Origin: Paucimonas sp.
GTDB taxonomy: Bacteria; Pseudomonadota; Gammaproteobacteria; Pseudomonadales; Pseudomonadaceae
DNA: 64,000 nt
Direction of reading: 5' to 3'
Assembly: GCA_031253995.1 (NCBI GenBank)
Contig: JAIRVG010000098.1
Location: 42,353 to 106,352 of the forward strand
Numbering within the stretch: the stretch's first letter is position 1; every line of letters begins with the position of its first letter. Shown here in pieces: positions 25,185-33,880 of the stretch. The notes under the pieces were generated by a model that worked only from the letters and a program-made list of their open reading frames with translations, did not search any database and was not told the DNA's origin. Position numbers and translations under genes: made by a program.

Positions 25185-25198
25185 AATTGTATACAATT
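25185..25198. promoter_or_regulatory. GntR-type operator before the purine permease
   Basis: AATTGTATACAATT is a perfect 14-bp palindrome with the TTGTATACAA core seen for GntR (FadR-subfamily) repressors. It lies 70 bp before the permease ATG, in a 263-bp intergenic region. The same core recurs at 63473-63482. Confidence 0.65.
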
Positions 25199-25240
25199 GT
25201 GCTGGAAATCGAATGCATGGAGTGTCTACAGTAGCGCCAC

Positions 25241-25248
25241 AACAATAA
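25241..25248 (+). promoter_or_regulatory. Hfq/Crc-type CA motif in the permease leader
   Basis: AACAATAA is an exact AANAANAA motif 19 bp before the permease ATG, extending into a longer A-rich stretch (ACAACAATAAAACAG). Placement next to the ribosome binding region suits translational repression. Confidence 0.55.
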
Positions 25249-25267
25249 AACAGAGACCCATGCTCCC

Positions 25268-26788
25268 ATGAACATGTCCGCACCCAGCACGTCTCCCGCC
25301 CAACGTCCCGAGGACGAAAACCTCGGCCTTGGGGCCAACCTGGCTTATGGCCTGCAGCACGTACTGACCATGTATGGCGGTATCGTCGCCGTACCCCTGA
25401 TCCTCGGCCAGGCGGCCGGCCTGACACCGGCCGAGATCGGCCTGCTGATCGCCGCCTCGCTGTTCGCCGGTGGCCTGGCCACACTCCTGCAAACCCTCGG
25501 CCTGCCGTTCTTCGGCTGCCAGCTGCCGCTGGTCCAGGGCGTGTCGTTCGCCGGGGTGGCGACCATGGGTGCGATCATCAGCACCGAAGGCGGTGGTGGC
25601 CTGCCGGGCGTGCTCGGTGCGGTGATGGCGGCCTCGTTCATCGGCTTCCTGATCACCCCGATCTTCTCGCGCATCACCAAGTTCTTCCCGCCGCTGGTGA
25701 CCGGCATCGTCATCACCACCATCGGCCTGACCCTGATGCCGGTGGCGGCACGCTGGGTGATGGGCGGCAACAGCAAGTCGCCGGACTTCGGCAGCATGGC
25801 CAACATCGGCCTGGCGGCGCTGACCTTCGGCATCGTGCTGGCCCTGAGCAAGCTGGGCAGCGCAGCCATCTCGCGGCTGTCGATCCTGCTGGCGATGGTC
25901 ATCGGCACCCTGATCGCCTGGTCGCTGGGCATGGCCGACTTCAGCAAGGTCCTGGAAGGCCCGATGGTGGCGTTCCCGACGCCGTTCCACTTCGGCATGC
26001 CGACCTTCCACATCGCCGCGATCCTGTCGATGTGCATCGTGATCATCGTGACCCTGGTGGAAACCTCGGCGGACATCCTCGCCGTCGGTGAAATCATCGA
26101 CACCAAGGTCGACTCCCGCCGCCTCGGTGACGGCCTGCGCGCCGACATGGCATCGAGCATCCTGGCGCCGATCTTCGGTTCCTTCACCCAGAGCGCCTTC
26201 GCCCAGAACGTCGGCCTGGTGGCCGTGACCGGCGTGAAGAGCCGCTACGTGGTGGCCACTGGCGGGGTGATCCTGGTGATCCTCGGCCTGCTGCCGATCA
26301 TGGGCCGGGTGATCGCCGCCGTACCGACCTCGGTGCTCGGTGGTGCCGGTATCGTGCTGTTCGGCACCGTGGCCGCCAGCGGTATCCGCACCCTGTCCAA
26401 GGTGGAATACAAGAACAACATGAACCTGATCATCGTCGCCGCCTCCCTGGGCTTCGGCATGATCCCGATCGCTGCACCGAACTTCTACGATCACTTCCCG
26501 CGCTGGTTCGAAACCATCTTCCACTCGGGTATCAGCTCGGCTGCGATCATGGCCATTGCCCTGAACCTGCTGTTCAACCACTTCAAGGCCGGCAACTCGG
26601 ACCAGCAGTCGGTGTTCGCCGCAGGTTACGAGCGCACGGTGGTCTACTCCGATATCTCCGCCCTGCGTGACGGCGACTACTTCAAGGACGGCAAGCTGTT
26701 CGATGCCGACGGCAAGGAAATCCCGACGGTCGCCGAAGGAGAACATGCCGGAACGGCGTCACGACGAAAGGCCGTCGCTGAACACTGA
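25268..26788 (+). CDS. NCS2 family nucleobase permease (xanthine/urate type)
   Basis: A 506-residue nucleobase:cation symporter-2 with 13-14 hydrophobic segments. The NAT/NCS2 signature QNVGLVAVTGVKSR and the upstream LVETSADILAVGEI motif are intact. The signature resembles xanthine/uric acid carriers (PbuX, PucJ/PucK, UacT) more than uracil carriers. The C-terminal ~60 residues (YSDISALRDGDYFKDGKLFD and on) form a polar tail that is longer than usual. No purine catabolic enzymes lie beside it. Two regulatory signals, a GntR-type palindrome and a CA motif, precede it. A second ATG two codons on is an alternative start. Confidence 0.88.
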   Translation: MNMSAPSTSPAQRPEDENLGLGANLAYGLQHVLTMYGGIVAVPLILGQAAGLTPAEIGLLIAASLFAGGLATLLQTLGLPFFGCQLPLVQGVSFAGVATMGAIISTEGGGGLPGVLGAVMAASFIGFLITPIFSRITKFFPPLVTGIVITTIGLTLMPVAARWVMGGNSKSPDFGSMANIGLAALTFGIVLALSKLGSAAISRLSILLAMVIGTLIAWSLGMADFSKVLEGPMVAFPTPFHFGMPTFHIAAILSMCIVIIVTLVETSADILAVGEIIDTKVDSRRLGDGLRADMASSILAPIFGSFTQSAFAQNVGLVAVTGVKSRYVVATGGVILVILGLLPIMGRVIAAVPTSVLGGAGIVLFGTVAASGIRTLSKVEYKNNMNLIIVAASLGFGMIPIAAPNFYDHFPRWFETIFHSGISSAAIMAIALNLLFNHFKAGNSDQQSVFAAGYERTVVYSDISALRDGDYFKDGKLFDADGKEIPTVAEGEHAGTASRRKAVAEH

Positions 26789-26807
26789 TGACACGGCAGT
26801 AGCAACA

Positions 26808-26838
26808 GGGGCCGGTGCGCAAGCATCGGCCCCTTTTT
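26808..26838 (+). terminator. Terminator of the NCS2 permease gene
   Basis: Eleven-position stem GGGGCCGGTGC / GCATCGGCCCC (one G-T pair) with loop GCAA, followed by TTTTT, 20 bp after the stop. Confidence 0.92.
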
Positions 26839-26964
26839 CATTGGTTGGCGCGCGAATATTTAGTTCAACAATCCGACATACAGTTATGGCACTTTGCCGT
26901 CACCGGTCTATCGTCAACGGGCCCGAACGGAATACCCCTCACACGGAACAGGAAGAACGTGAAC

Positions 26965-28527
26965 ATGACTTATGTACGCAAGGATTTGTGGAAGCTCGGC
27001 GAAACCTGGAACCCGACCCTGCTGTGGTACGCCAAGGCTGTGCGGGAACTGCAGACCCGCCCGATCACCGACCCGACCAGTTGGCGCTTCCTCGCCGCGA
27101 TCCACGGCTTCGACGAGAGCCTGTGGAAAACCGACGGCTACTACAGCCCAGGCGAAAAGCTGCCCGCCCTCGCGGATCGTGAACTGTTCTGGGACCAATG
27201 CCAGCACCGCACCTGGTTCTTCCTTCCCTGGCACCGCCCTTACCTGCTGGCGTTCGAGAACATCGTGCGCGCCGCAGTGGTCAAGCTGGGTGGCCCGGCG
27301 GACTGGACCCTGCCGTACTGGGACTACGATGACTACAAAGAGCGCCCGGAAACCCTCGGCCTGCCCCAGGAGTTCTACGACAAGACCCTCCCCGACGGCA
27401 CGCCGAACCCGCTCGCCCTGCCGGTGGACCTGCGCTATGGCATGGACGGCAATGGCACCATCACCCTCGCTACCGTGCAGCTCGAACTGGCCAAGGCCAT
27501 CACCGAAGGGCAGTACAAGGGCGTGCAGGGTGGCAGCCCGGGCTTCGGTGGCCCGGTCACCGGCTTCCAGCATGGCCGCAACCGCGACTATCCATTCGGC
27601 CTGCTGGAAAGCAGCCCGCACAACAACGTGCACAACATGGTCGGCGGCGACAACGGCGAGCCGGATACCTCCCCGAGCTACCATGAAGGCCTGATGTCCG
27701 ATCCGCGGACCGCCGGTCTCGACCCGATCTTCTGGCTGCACCACGCGAACATCGACCGCCTGTGGCAGGTCTGGCTCAACCGCGACCCGAGCCACCAGAA
27801 CCCCACCGAGTCCGATTTCGTCGATGGCCCGCCCGCCGGGCGTCCGTTCATCTTCCCGGATGCCAACGGCGAAAGCACCTTCTGGAAAGTCGGCCAGACC
27901 CTCGACCTGAAGGCGCTGGGCTATACCTACGAAAGCTTCCACGATCCCGTCCCGAAAGCCCCGAAGGTGCTGAAGGAAGCCGTCGCCTTCGCCCCACCCC
28001 CAACGGTGGCCGCCGTGAAAGAGCCTGTCGTCGAACTGATCGGTGCCAACAGCACCAGCCTCAAGCTGCAAGGCAGCAAGGTCGCCACCCAGGTGCGCCT
28101 GGACAAACCCGGTGTGGCACGGGTGGCGAAGAATCTCGCCGCCAAAGGCCTGCGTGCGCTCGCGGCCACCGCGCCCGAGCACGAACGGGTGTTCCTCAAC
28201 CTGGAGAACATCCGCGCACGGCGTAACAACCTGTTCCTGGAGGTCTACGTCAACGTGCCGGATGGCGAGCAACCCGGTGCCCATCCGGAACTGCGCGCCG
28301 GTGGCGTTTCCCTGTTCGGTGCCAAGGCCGCCAGTGATGCCAACGATCCACACGGCGGTGGCGGCGTCAGCGCCTCGCTGGAGATCACCGCTATCGTCGA
28401 GGCCTTGCGCGCCACCGGTGGCCTGGACCTGGAGCACCTGCAAGTCAGCCTGTACCCGGACAAGGAACTGGGCGCCGGCGACGATGTTTCGGTAGGCCGC
28501 ATCAGCATCTACCGCCAGGGCGAGTGA
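26965..28527 (+). CDS. Tyrosinase / polyphenol oxidase
   Basis: A 520-residue type-3 copper oxidase predicted to oxidise phenols and catechols to quinones. Copper A ligands: His47 (AAIHGF), His81 (CQHRTWFF) and His90 (LPWHRPYL). Copper B ligands: His219, His223 (SPHNNVHNM) and His259 or His260 (DPIFWLHHANIDRLW). Cys79 sits two residues before His81, the arrangement that forms a Cys-His thioether in some tyrosinases. The C-terminal ~150 residues (from about 370) form a beta-rich domain like that of plant and some bacterial PPOs, which may cover the active site. No signal peptide is seen. The ATG follows an AGGAAG site. The stop is 2 bp before the DUF2182 start. Confidence 0.92.
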   Translation: MTYVRKDLWKLGETWNPTLLWYAKAVRELQTRPITDPTSWRFLAAIHGFDESLWKTDGYYSPGEKLPALADRELFWDQCQHRTWFFLPWHRPYLLAFENIVRAAVVKLGGPADWTLPYWDYDDYKERPETLGLPQEFYDKTLPDGTPNPLALPVDLRYGMDGNGTITLATVQLELAKAITEGQYKGVQGGSPGFGGPVTGFQHGRNRDYPFGLLESSPHNNVHNMVGGDNGEPDTSPSYHEGLMSDPRTAGLDPIFWLHHANIDRLWQVWLNRDPSHQNPTESDFVDGPPAGRPFIFPDANGESTFWKVGQTLDLKALGYTYESFHDPVPKAPKVLKEAVAFAPPPTVAAVKEPVVELIGANSTSLKLQGSKVATQVRLDKPGVARVAKNLAAKGLRALAATAPEHERVFLNLENIRARRNNLFLEVYVNVPDGEQPGAHPELRAGGVSLFGAKAASDANDPHGGGGVSASLEITAIVEALRATGGLDLEHLQVSLYPDKELGAGDDVSVGRISIYRQGE

Positions 28528-28529
28528 GC

Positions 28530-29342
28530 ATGAGCGTCAGGCAAACCGCCCTTGTCTGGCTGCACAGCCCCTGGCCATGGCTGGCCACCGCCAGCCTGGC
28601 CGGCTGGGCCGCTCTGCTGGCGACGCCGCCACAATCGGCACTGCCCGCGTTCTGCGGTTCCATGGTCGACTTGCTGACGGCACTGGGCTGGCGCGGGATT
28701 TCCCAGGCGCTGGTGCTCGACCCGCTGGGACTGTGGCAGTCATGGCTGGTGATGGTCCTGGCGATGATGCCGTTGCTGCTCGCGGGGCCCATGGCCACGC
28801 TGTGGCAACGCAGCCTGCCACGCCGCCGCCCGCTGGCGATGTCGCTGTTCGTGGCGGGTTACGCGCTGGTCTGGAGTGCGGCGGGAATTGTCCTGACCCT
28901 GTTGTCCATCAGCCTCACCTTGCTGGCGGGCGCCAGTACGTGGCTCGCCACGGCGCTGGCGCTGCTGGCGGTCCTGCTCTGGCAGGCCTCGCCGCTCAAG
29001 CAGAAAAGCCTCAATCGCTGCCATGCCTCGCCGCGGATCTCCGCATTCGGCTGGCAGGTGGCGCGGGATTGCCTGAGCTATGGGATGAGCAAAGGTGCCT
29101 GGTGCGTGCTCGCCTGCTGGCCGGTGATGCTCCTGCCCATGCTGGTGCAGCAGGGGCATCTGCTGGTGATGCTGCTGTGCAGCCTGTGGCTGGTCCACGA
29201 GCGCCTGCGCATGCCACGCCTGGCGCGGTGGCGCTGGCCGTTGCCGCTGCCTCAGCGGCTGGCGGTCACCGGTGTACCACGGGCGACGAAGTACCTGTCC
29301 AGCCGTTGCAAGTCACTGGCTTCCAAGGTCCCCGCCAGATAG
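28530..29342 (+). CDS. DUF2182 integral membrane protein next to tyrosinase
   Basis: A 270-residue protein with six to seven hydrophobic helices. DUF2182 (COG5486, predicted metal-binding membrane protein) features are present: WLVMVLAMMPLLL and GAWCVLACWPVMLLPM, with methionine- and cysteine-rich helices that could handle copper. The ATG lies 2 bp after the tyrosinase stop (GTG at 28524 is an alternative), so the pair is an operon, and a copper-loading role for tyrosinase is my inference. The last ~30 residues lie over the 3' end of hasF on the other strand and look unlike the family, so the native C terminus may have been replaced at the junction. Confidence 0.8.
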   Translation: MSVRQTALVWLHSPWPWLATASLAGWAALLATPPQSALPAFCGSMVDLLTALGWRGISQALVLDPLGLWQSWLVMVLAMMPLLLAGPMATLWQRSLPRRRPLAMSLFVAGYALVWSAAGIVLTLLSISLTLLAGASTWLATALALLAVLLWQASPLKQKSLNRCHASPRISAFGWQVARDCLSYGMSKGAWCVLACWPVMLLPMLVQQGHLLVMLLCSLWLVHERLRMPRLARWRWPLPLPQRLAVTGVPRATKYLSSRCKSLASKVPAR

Positions 29343-30604
29343 TGAACCTGTAACCAGGCCCGCAGGTAGTCATAGCGGGCCTGGGCCAGGTCACGCCGGG
29401 CGCTGTACAGCTGCTGCTCGGCATTCAGCACGTCGAGATTGACCCGCTCCCCTCCCGCCACGCTCTTGCGCGTCGCCTCGATCAGGCGGTCCGCCGATTC
29501 CTCCGCCAGTTCATAGGCACGGATCTTCGCCACGCTGCTGGCACACAGGTTGAACTGCTTGCGCAACTCGTTGAGGGTCTCGTTGACCAGGCCGTCCAGC
29601 TGGTACTGCACCTGGTCGCGCTGGGCCGTGGCCTGCCGGGTCGCCGCCGAGACCCCGCCGCCGGCGAACAGTGGCATGCTCAGCTGGATGCCGATGCTGT
29701 CGGTGTCGTAGCGCTGGTTGTAGGTGCTCTCGGAACTTGAGCTGGAACGTCCGGTGCTGGCATAGGCGCTGAGGCTGGGCAGGTGCCCGGCGCGGTTGCG
29801 CTCGATGCCCTGGTCGGCGACGTCCACGGCATGCCGCTGGGCGATCAGCTGGGCGTTGTTGCCCACCGCCAGGGTGCGCCAGTGCTCGAAGTTGCCCGGT
29901 GCCAGCGGCTCCACCTTGAACCCTTTGGCCAGCGGCGCCAGGTCTTGCACCTCCACCGGCTCGCCGATGATCGCCTGCAGGGCGCGCAAGGCGGCGTCCA
30001 GATTGTCCGTGGATTCGATCTCCTGGGCCTTGGCCAGCTCGTAGCGAGCCTGGGTTTCCAGGACATCGGTGCGGGTGCCCTCGCCGCCCTTGAACAGGCG
30101 CTCGTTGAGGGTCAGCTGTTCGGCGTAGGCCCGCCGTTGCGCCTGGGCCAGGGCGATCTGCTCGTTGGCGAACAGCGCTTCGCTGTAGGCCTGGAACAGA
30201 CGCACCGCCAGCTCCTGTCCACGTCCGCGGAACTGCGCATCGGCCAGCAGCGCCTTGGCCACGCCCTGGCGGTACTCGGCCCAGGCCGCGTAGTCGAACA
30301 GCGGCTGCTGCAAGGTCAGGGTAGAGGTGTAGCTGCGGTAGTCGCGCTGGGTGGTGAGGTTACCGACGCTGGTGGCCTGGGTCACCTCGGAGTCGTTGCG
30401 CGCGTTGGTGTAGCGGTACGACAGGTTGGGCAGCAGGCGCGCACGGCCGATGGCGCGGTTCTCCAGGCCAGCATCGCGCTCGGCGATGGCGGCATGGAAG
30501 GTCGGGTCGTTGCGCAGGGCCAGGGCGTAGGCATCGCTCAATTCGAGGGCCGTGGCGGGCAGGCTCAGGCCCAGCAGCATCAGGCAGGACAGCAGGCGCA
30601 TCAT
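29252..30604 (-). CDS. hasF: TolC-family outer-membrane channel of the Has type I exporter
   Basis: A 450-residue TolC/AprF-type protein with a signal peptide (MMRLLSCLMLLGLSLPATA) and two repeats of helical hairpin plus beta strands (LSDAYALALRNDPTFHAA in the first, a longer coiled region, then SIGIQLSMPLFAGGG in the second half). It would form the outer-membrane conduit for HasA secretion with HasD and HasE. Its ATG overlaps the hasE stop by 4 bp (ATGA), so translation is probably coupled. Its 3' end overlaps that of the convergent DUF2182 gene by 91 bp. Confidence 0.92.
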   Translation of the reverse strand: MMRLLSCLMLLGLSLPATALELSDAYALALRNDPTFHAAIAERDAGLENRAIGRARLLPNLSYRYTNARNDSEVTQATSVGNLTTQRDYRSYTSTLTLQQPLFDYAAWAEYRQGVAKALLADAQFRGRGQELAVRLFQAYSEALFANEQIALAQAQRRAYAEQLTLNERLFKGGEGTRTDVLETQARYELAKAQEIESTDNLDAALRALQAIIGEPVEVQDLAPLAKGFKVEPLAPGNFEHWRTLAVGNNAQLIAQRHAVDVADQGIERNRAGHLPSLSAYASTGRSSSSSESTYNQRYDTDSIGIQLSMPLFAGGGVSAATRQATAQRDQVQYQLDGLVNETLNELRKQFNLCASSVAKIRAYELAEESADRLIEATRKSVAGGERVNLDVLNAEQQLYSARRDLAQARYDYLRAWLQVHYLAGTLEASDLQRLDRYFVARGTPVTASR

Positions 30605-31944
30605 TCCTCCGCCAGGGCGACGTGGGCCCGGTCGGTCAATGGCTTGAACAGGTAGTTGAGCAGCGAGCGCTCGCCGGTGCGGACGAAGGCTTCCACCGGC
30701 ATGCCCGGACGGATGTCCTTGCCTTGCAACTGACGCAGCCCCTCTTCACCGACCCGCACCCGCACCTGGTAATACGGCTGGCCGTTCTTCTCGTCCACCA
30801 GGCGATCGGCAGACACCAGGGTCACCTCGCCCTCGACCCGTGGCGTGGTGCTCTGGTTGAAGGCGACGAACAGCAGTTCCACCGGCAGCCCCGGGTGCAG
30901 GCGGTCGATCAGTTCCACCGAGGCGCGGGCATCCACCAGCAGCGGCACGTCGCGGGGCACGATCTCCATCAGCGACTGGCCGCGGGCGATCACCCCGCCA
31001 TTGGTGAACACGCTGGAACCCACCACGGTACCGCTGGCCGGCGCCTTGACCTCGGTGCTGGCCAGGTCGAAGGCGGCGCTGCGCAGGCGGTTGTCGAGGT
31101 CGGCAGCGCTGGACTGCGCCTCGGTCAGTTGCTGGCTGACCTCGCGCTGGTACTCCTGCTGGCGCTGGGTGATGCGCAGCTTGAGTTCCTGCAATTGACG
31201 ACGGGTACGACCGAGGTTGCCGAGGTCTTCGGAGATCGCGCCGTTGACCTGGGCGTACAGGCGCTCGTTCTCCAGCAGCCGGTTGCGCGGGATATAGCCG
31301 TCGCGGGCGAGTTCGCGCAGGCCTTGCAGTTGCTCCTGCAAGGCGGCGCGCTGTTCCTGCCTGGCGGCCATCGAGCCTTGCAGGCCATCGAGGCTGGCTT
31401 GAGCACCGCCGATGTTCTCGCGCAGGCCGGCCAGTTCCATGTCCAGGGCCTGGTGGCGGCTGGTCAGCAACTGGCGCTGGGTTTCAAGGATGGCGGCGAG
31501 CCAGGGCTCGCTGGCGTCCTTCGATAAGTCGGGAGGAAACTGCACCGTGGCCTGGCCGGCACGCTCGGCGAGCAGTCGCGCCTGCATGGCCCGGGCGGTG
31601 AGCAACTGCACCCGCAGCGACTCGTACTGGGCCCGGGCCTGGGTCGCGTCGAGGCGCAGCAGCACCTGCCCCGCCGTGACCTGGTCGCCATCGCGCACCA
31701 GCAACTGTTCGATCACCCCGCCGGTGGGGTGCTGCACAGCCTGGCGGCTGCCGGCCACGACGACGTTGCCGGACAGCGGCACGCCCTTGTCCAGCGGCGC
31801 CAGGGCGGCCCAGAGCATGAAGCCGCCGAACCCGGCGATGACCATCCACAGCCCGATCCGCGCCGGGCGGCGCTCGTCCATGTCCAGGACATTGCTGGCC
31901 CGGGCCGTGGATTTCGGCTCGGGAAGGGAAACGCTTGCATTCAT
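30601..31944 (-). CDS. hasE: HlyD-family membrane-fusion protein of the Has exporter
   Basis: A 447-residue periplasmic adaptor. A short cytoplasmic N terminus and one membrane helix (about residues 30-50, RIGLWMVIAGFGGFMLWAALAPL) are followed by a lipoyl half-motif (GGVIEQLLVRDGDQVTAGQVL), a long coiled coil (about 95-280) and a C-terminal beta domain (GMPVEAFVRTGERSLLNYLFKPL). This is the PrtE/AprE/HasE pattern of type I systems. It starts 3 bp after the hasD stop and overlaps hasF by 4 bp. Confidence 0.94.
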   Translation of the reverse strand: MNASVSLPEPKSTARASNVLDMDERRPARIGLWMVIAGFGGFMLWAALAPLDKGVPLSGNVVVAGSRQAVQHPTGGVIEQLLVRDGDQVTAGQVLLRLDATQARAQYESLRVQLLTARAMQARLLAERAGQATVQFPPDLSKDASEPWLAAILETQRQLLTSRHQALDMELAGLRENIGGAQASLDGLQGSMAARQEQRAALQEQLQGLRELARDGYIPRNRLLENERLYAQVNGAISEDLGNLGRTRRQLQELKLRITQRQQEYQREVSQQLTEAQSSAADLDNRLRSAAFDLASTEVKAPASGTVVGSSVFTNGGVIARGQSLMEIVPRDVPLLVDARASVELIDRLHPGLPVELLFVAFNQSTTPRVEGEVTLVSADRLVDEKNGQPYYQVRVRVGEEGLRQLQGKDIRPGMPVEAFVRTGERSLLNYLFKPLTDRAHVALAEE

Positions 31945-31947
31945 CGG

Positions 31948-33711
31948 TCAGGCTCTCGGTGTGCCGTAGCTCATGCTCACGGTGGTGGGGCTGCGCACTG
32001 CGGCAGGGCTCGGTACGGCTGTTGGACGGGCATTGCGCTGCAGGTCCTGAAGCACCCGGGCGGTGGGGCCGAAGGCCTGCAGCTGGCCGTTCTGCAGCAC
32101 CAGCAGTTTTTCCAAGCCGGCCAGCAGCGCCGGCTTGTGGGTGATGAGGATCAGCGTGCGGCGCTGCTCGCGGACCTTGGCGATGGCCGCCAGCAGCGCC
32201 TGCTCGCCGGCTTCGTCGAGGTTGGAATTGGGCTCGTCGAGGACGATCAGCGCCGGCAGGCGGTACAGCGCCCGGGCCAGGCCGACGCGCTGGCGCTGGC
32301 CGCCGGACAGGCCGCTGCCGCCTTCGCCCAGCAGGGTGTCGTAGCCGGCCGGGAAGTTCAGGATCATCTCGTGCACCCCGGCCAGCTTTGCGGCGGCGAC
32401 CACCGCATCGGCGTCCACCTCGCCAAGACGGGCGATGTTCTCGGCGATGCTGCCGGCAAACAGCTGCACGTCCTGGGGCAGGTAGCCGATGTGCTGGCCG
32501 AGGGCGACCCTGTCCCAACCCTGGAGGTCGGCACCGTCGAGGCGAACCTTGCCATCGAAGGGCTTCGCCGCCCCCACCAGCAGCCGCGCGAGGGTCGACT
32601 TGCCGGAGCCGGAAGCGCCGATGATGCCCAGGGAGTCCCCGGCATCGAGGCTGAAACCGAGATTGGTCAGGCAGGGCTTGCGTGTGCCCGGCAGCATCGC
32701 CACCACCTGCTCCACCGCCAGGCGCCCGCTCGGTGCCGGCAGCGGCATGGCCTCCGGGCGCGGCGGCTGGGCCTGCAACAGTTCATTGAGACGGACATAG
32801 GCCTGGCGCGCCGAACCCCACTGGCGCCATACGGCGATCACCTGGTCGATCGGCGCCAGCACCCGGCCCATGAGGATCGAGCCGGCGACCATCATCCCCG
32901 GGCTCACCTGCTTCTCCAGTGCCAGCCAGGCACCGAGCCCGAGCACCAGGGATTGCAGGGTCATGCGCAGGGTCCGCGAAAGCGCCGCGATCACCGCCGC
33001 GCGTTCACTGCCGTGGTTCTGCAGGCCGAGGAAGCCATGGTGCAGCGTGGTCCAGCGCTGGCGCACGGCATCGAGCATGCCCATGGACTCCATGGCCTCG
33101 GCATTGCGCAGGTTGCCGCTGGCTTGCAGGCTGGCCTGCTGGGACAGGCGTCCGGCCTCGGCGAACGGTTCGCGGGTCAGGCGCTCGTTGAGCCAGGCCA
33201 GTACTGTCAGCAGCACCGCGCCCACCAGCGCCATCAGGCCCAGCCAGGGACTGAACAGGAACATCACCGCGAGGTAGACGGGGAACCACGGCGCATCGAA
33301 GAAGGCGAACAGCGCCTGGCCGGTGGCGAACTGGCGCAGGCTGGTGAGGTCGGCCAGCACCTGCCCGGCGGCGCCCTTGCTGCCGGCCAGGCTGGCTTCA
33401 TAGGCGGCCTGGAACACCCGCGGGTTGAGACGCAGGTCCATGCGCGTGCCGAGGCGGATCACCACCAGGCTGCGCACCCACTCCAGCAAGCCCATGAAGC
33501 CGAACAGGCCGACGATCATCACGCTCAGCATGAGCAAGGTCATCTCGTTGCCCGAGGACAGCACCCGGTCGTAGACCTGCAGCATGTACAGCGCCGGCGC
33601 CAGCATCAGCAGGTTGATCACCGCGGTGAACACACCGACATTGGCGAAGCCGGCGCGGCAGGCCTTGAGCGCCTGGCGCACTTCGTTTGACGAGACGGGA
33701 GCGGTTCCCAT
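31948..33711 (-). CDS. hasD: ABC transporter HasD for heme-carrier secretion
   Basis: A 587-residue half-transporter that powers export of HasA through the HasD-HasE-HasF channel. The N-terminal membrane domain (about residues 20-300) has six predicted helices. The nucleotide-binding domain carries Walker A GASGSGKST, signature LSGGQRQRVGLARAL and Walker B LIVLDEPNSNLD, the last as in PrtD/AprD/HasD proteins. There is no N-terminal C39 peptidase, as expected for a substrate with an uncleaved C-terminal signal. The ATG at 33711 (MGTAPVSSNEVRQAL) was chosen over in-frame upstream codons. A hairpin (33836-33865) separates it from hasA. Confidence 0.94.
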   Translation of the reverse strand: MGTAPVSSNEVRQALKACRAGFANVGVFTAVINLLMLAPALYMLQVYDRVLSSGNEMTLLMLSVMIVGLFGFMGLLEWVRSLVVIRLGTRMDLRLNPRVFQAAYEASLAGSKGAAGQVLADLTSLRQFATGQALFAFFDAPWFPVYLAVMFLFSPWLGLMALVGAVLLTVLAWLNERLTREPFAEAGRLSQQASLQASGNLRNAEAMESMGMLDAVRQRWTTLHHGFLGLQNHGSERAAVIAALSRTLRMTLQSLVLGLGAWLALEKQVSPGMMVAGSILMGRVLAPIDQVIAVWRQWGSARQAYVRLNELLQAQPPRPEAMPLPAPSGRLAVEQVVAMLPGTRKPCLTNLGFSLDAGDSLGIIGASGSGKSTLARLLVGAAKPFDGKVRLDGADLQGWDRVALGQHIGYLPQDVQLFAGSIAENIARLGEVDADAVVAAAKLAGVHEMILNFPAGYDTLLGEGGSGLSGGQRQRVGLARALYRLPALIVLDEPNSNLDEAGEQALLAAIAKVREQRRTLILITHKPALLAGLEKLLVLQNGQLQAFGPTARVLQDLQRNARPTAVPSPAAVRSPTTVSMSYGTPRA

Positions 33712-33835
33712 TACCTGGATTCCTCGCAGACAGCGACGGTGGGTGATTGCAATCACCGCACCCTCGCCACAGAATTCGCACCACCGCAGCCTGGGCCCGG
33801 GAAAGACACGGGCTGCGGGGTAAATGCAGCAGATC

Positions 33836-33865
33836 AGCGAATGCCAGGGTGACCTGCCATTCGCT
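33836..33865. other. Hairpin between hasA and hasD
   Basis: Thirteen-position stem AGCGAATGCCAGG / CCTGCCATTCGCT with one mismatch and loop GTGA. On the minus strand it begins 15 bp after the hasA stop and lacks a U run, so it should shield the 3' end of hasA mRNA or slow read-through rather than fully stop it. The T run is on the plus-strand side. Confidence 0.7.
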
Positions 33866-33880
33866 TTTTATTGCCTGTCG

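Noticed and set aside
25081..25267. Possible small RNA gene in the space before the purine permease
   Set aside because: No promoter plus terminator pair was found; only the permease regulatory motifs are supported.
31729..33690. 653-codon open frame opposite hasD
   Set aside because: Antisense shadow; hasD has complete Walker and signature motifs.
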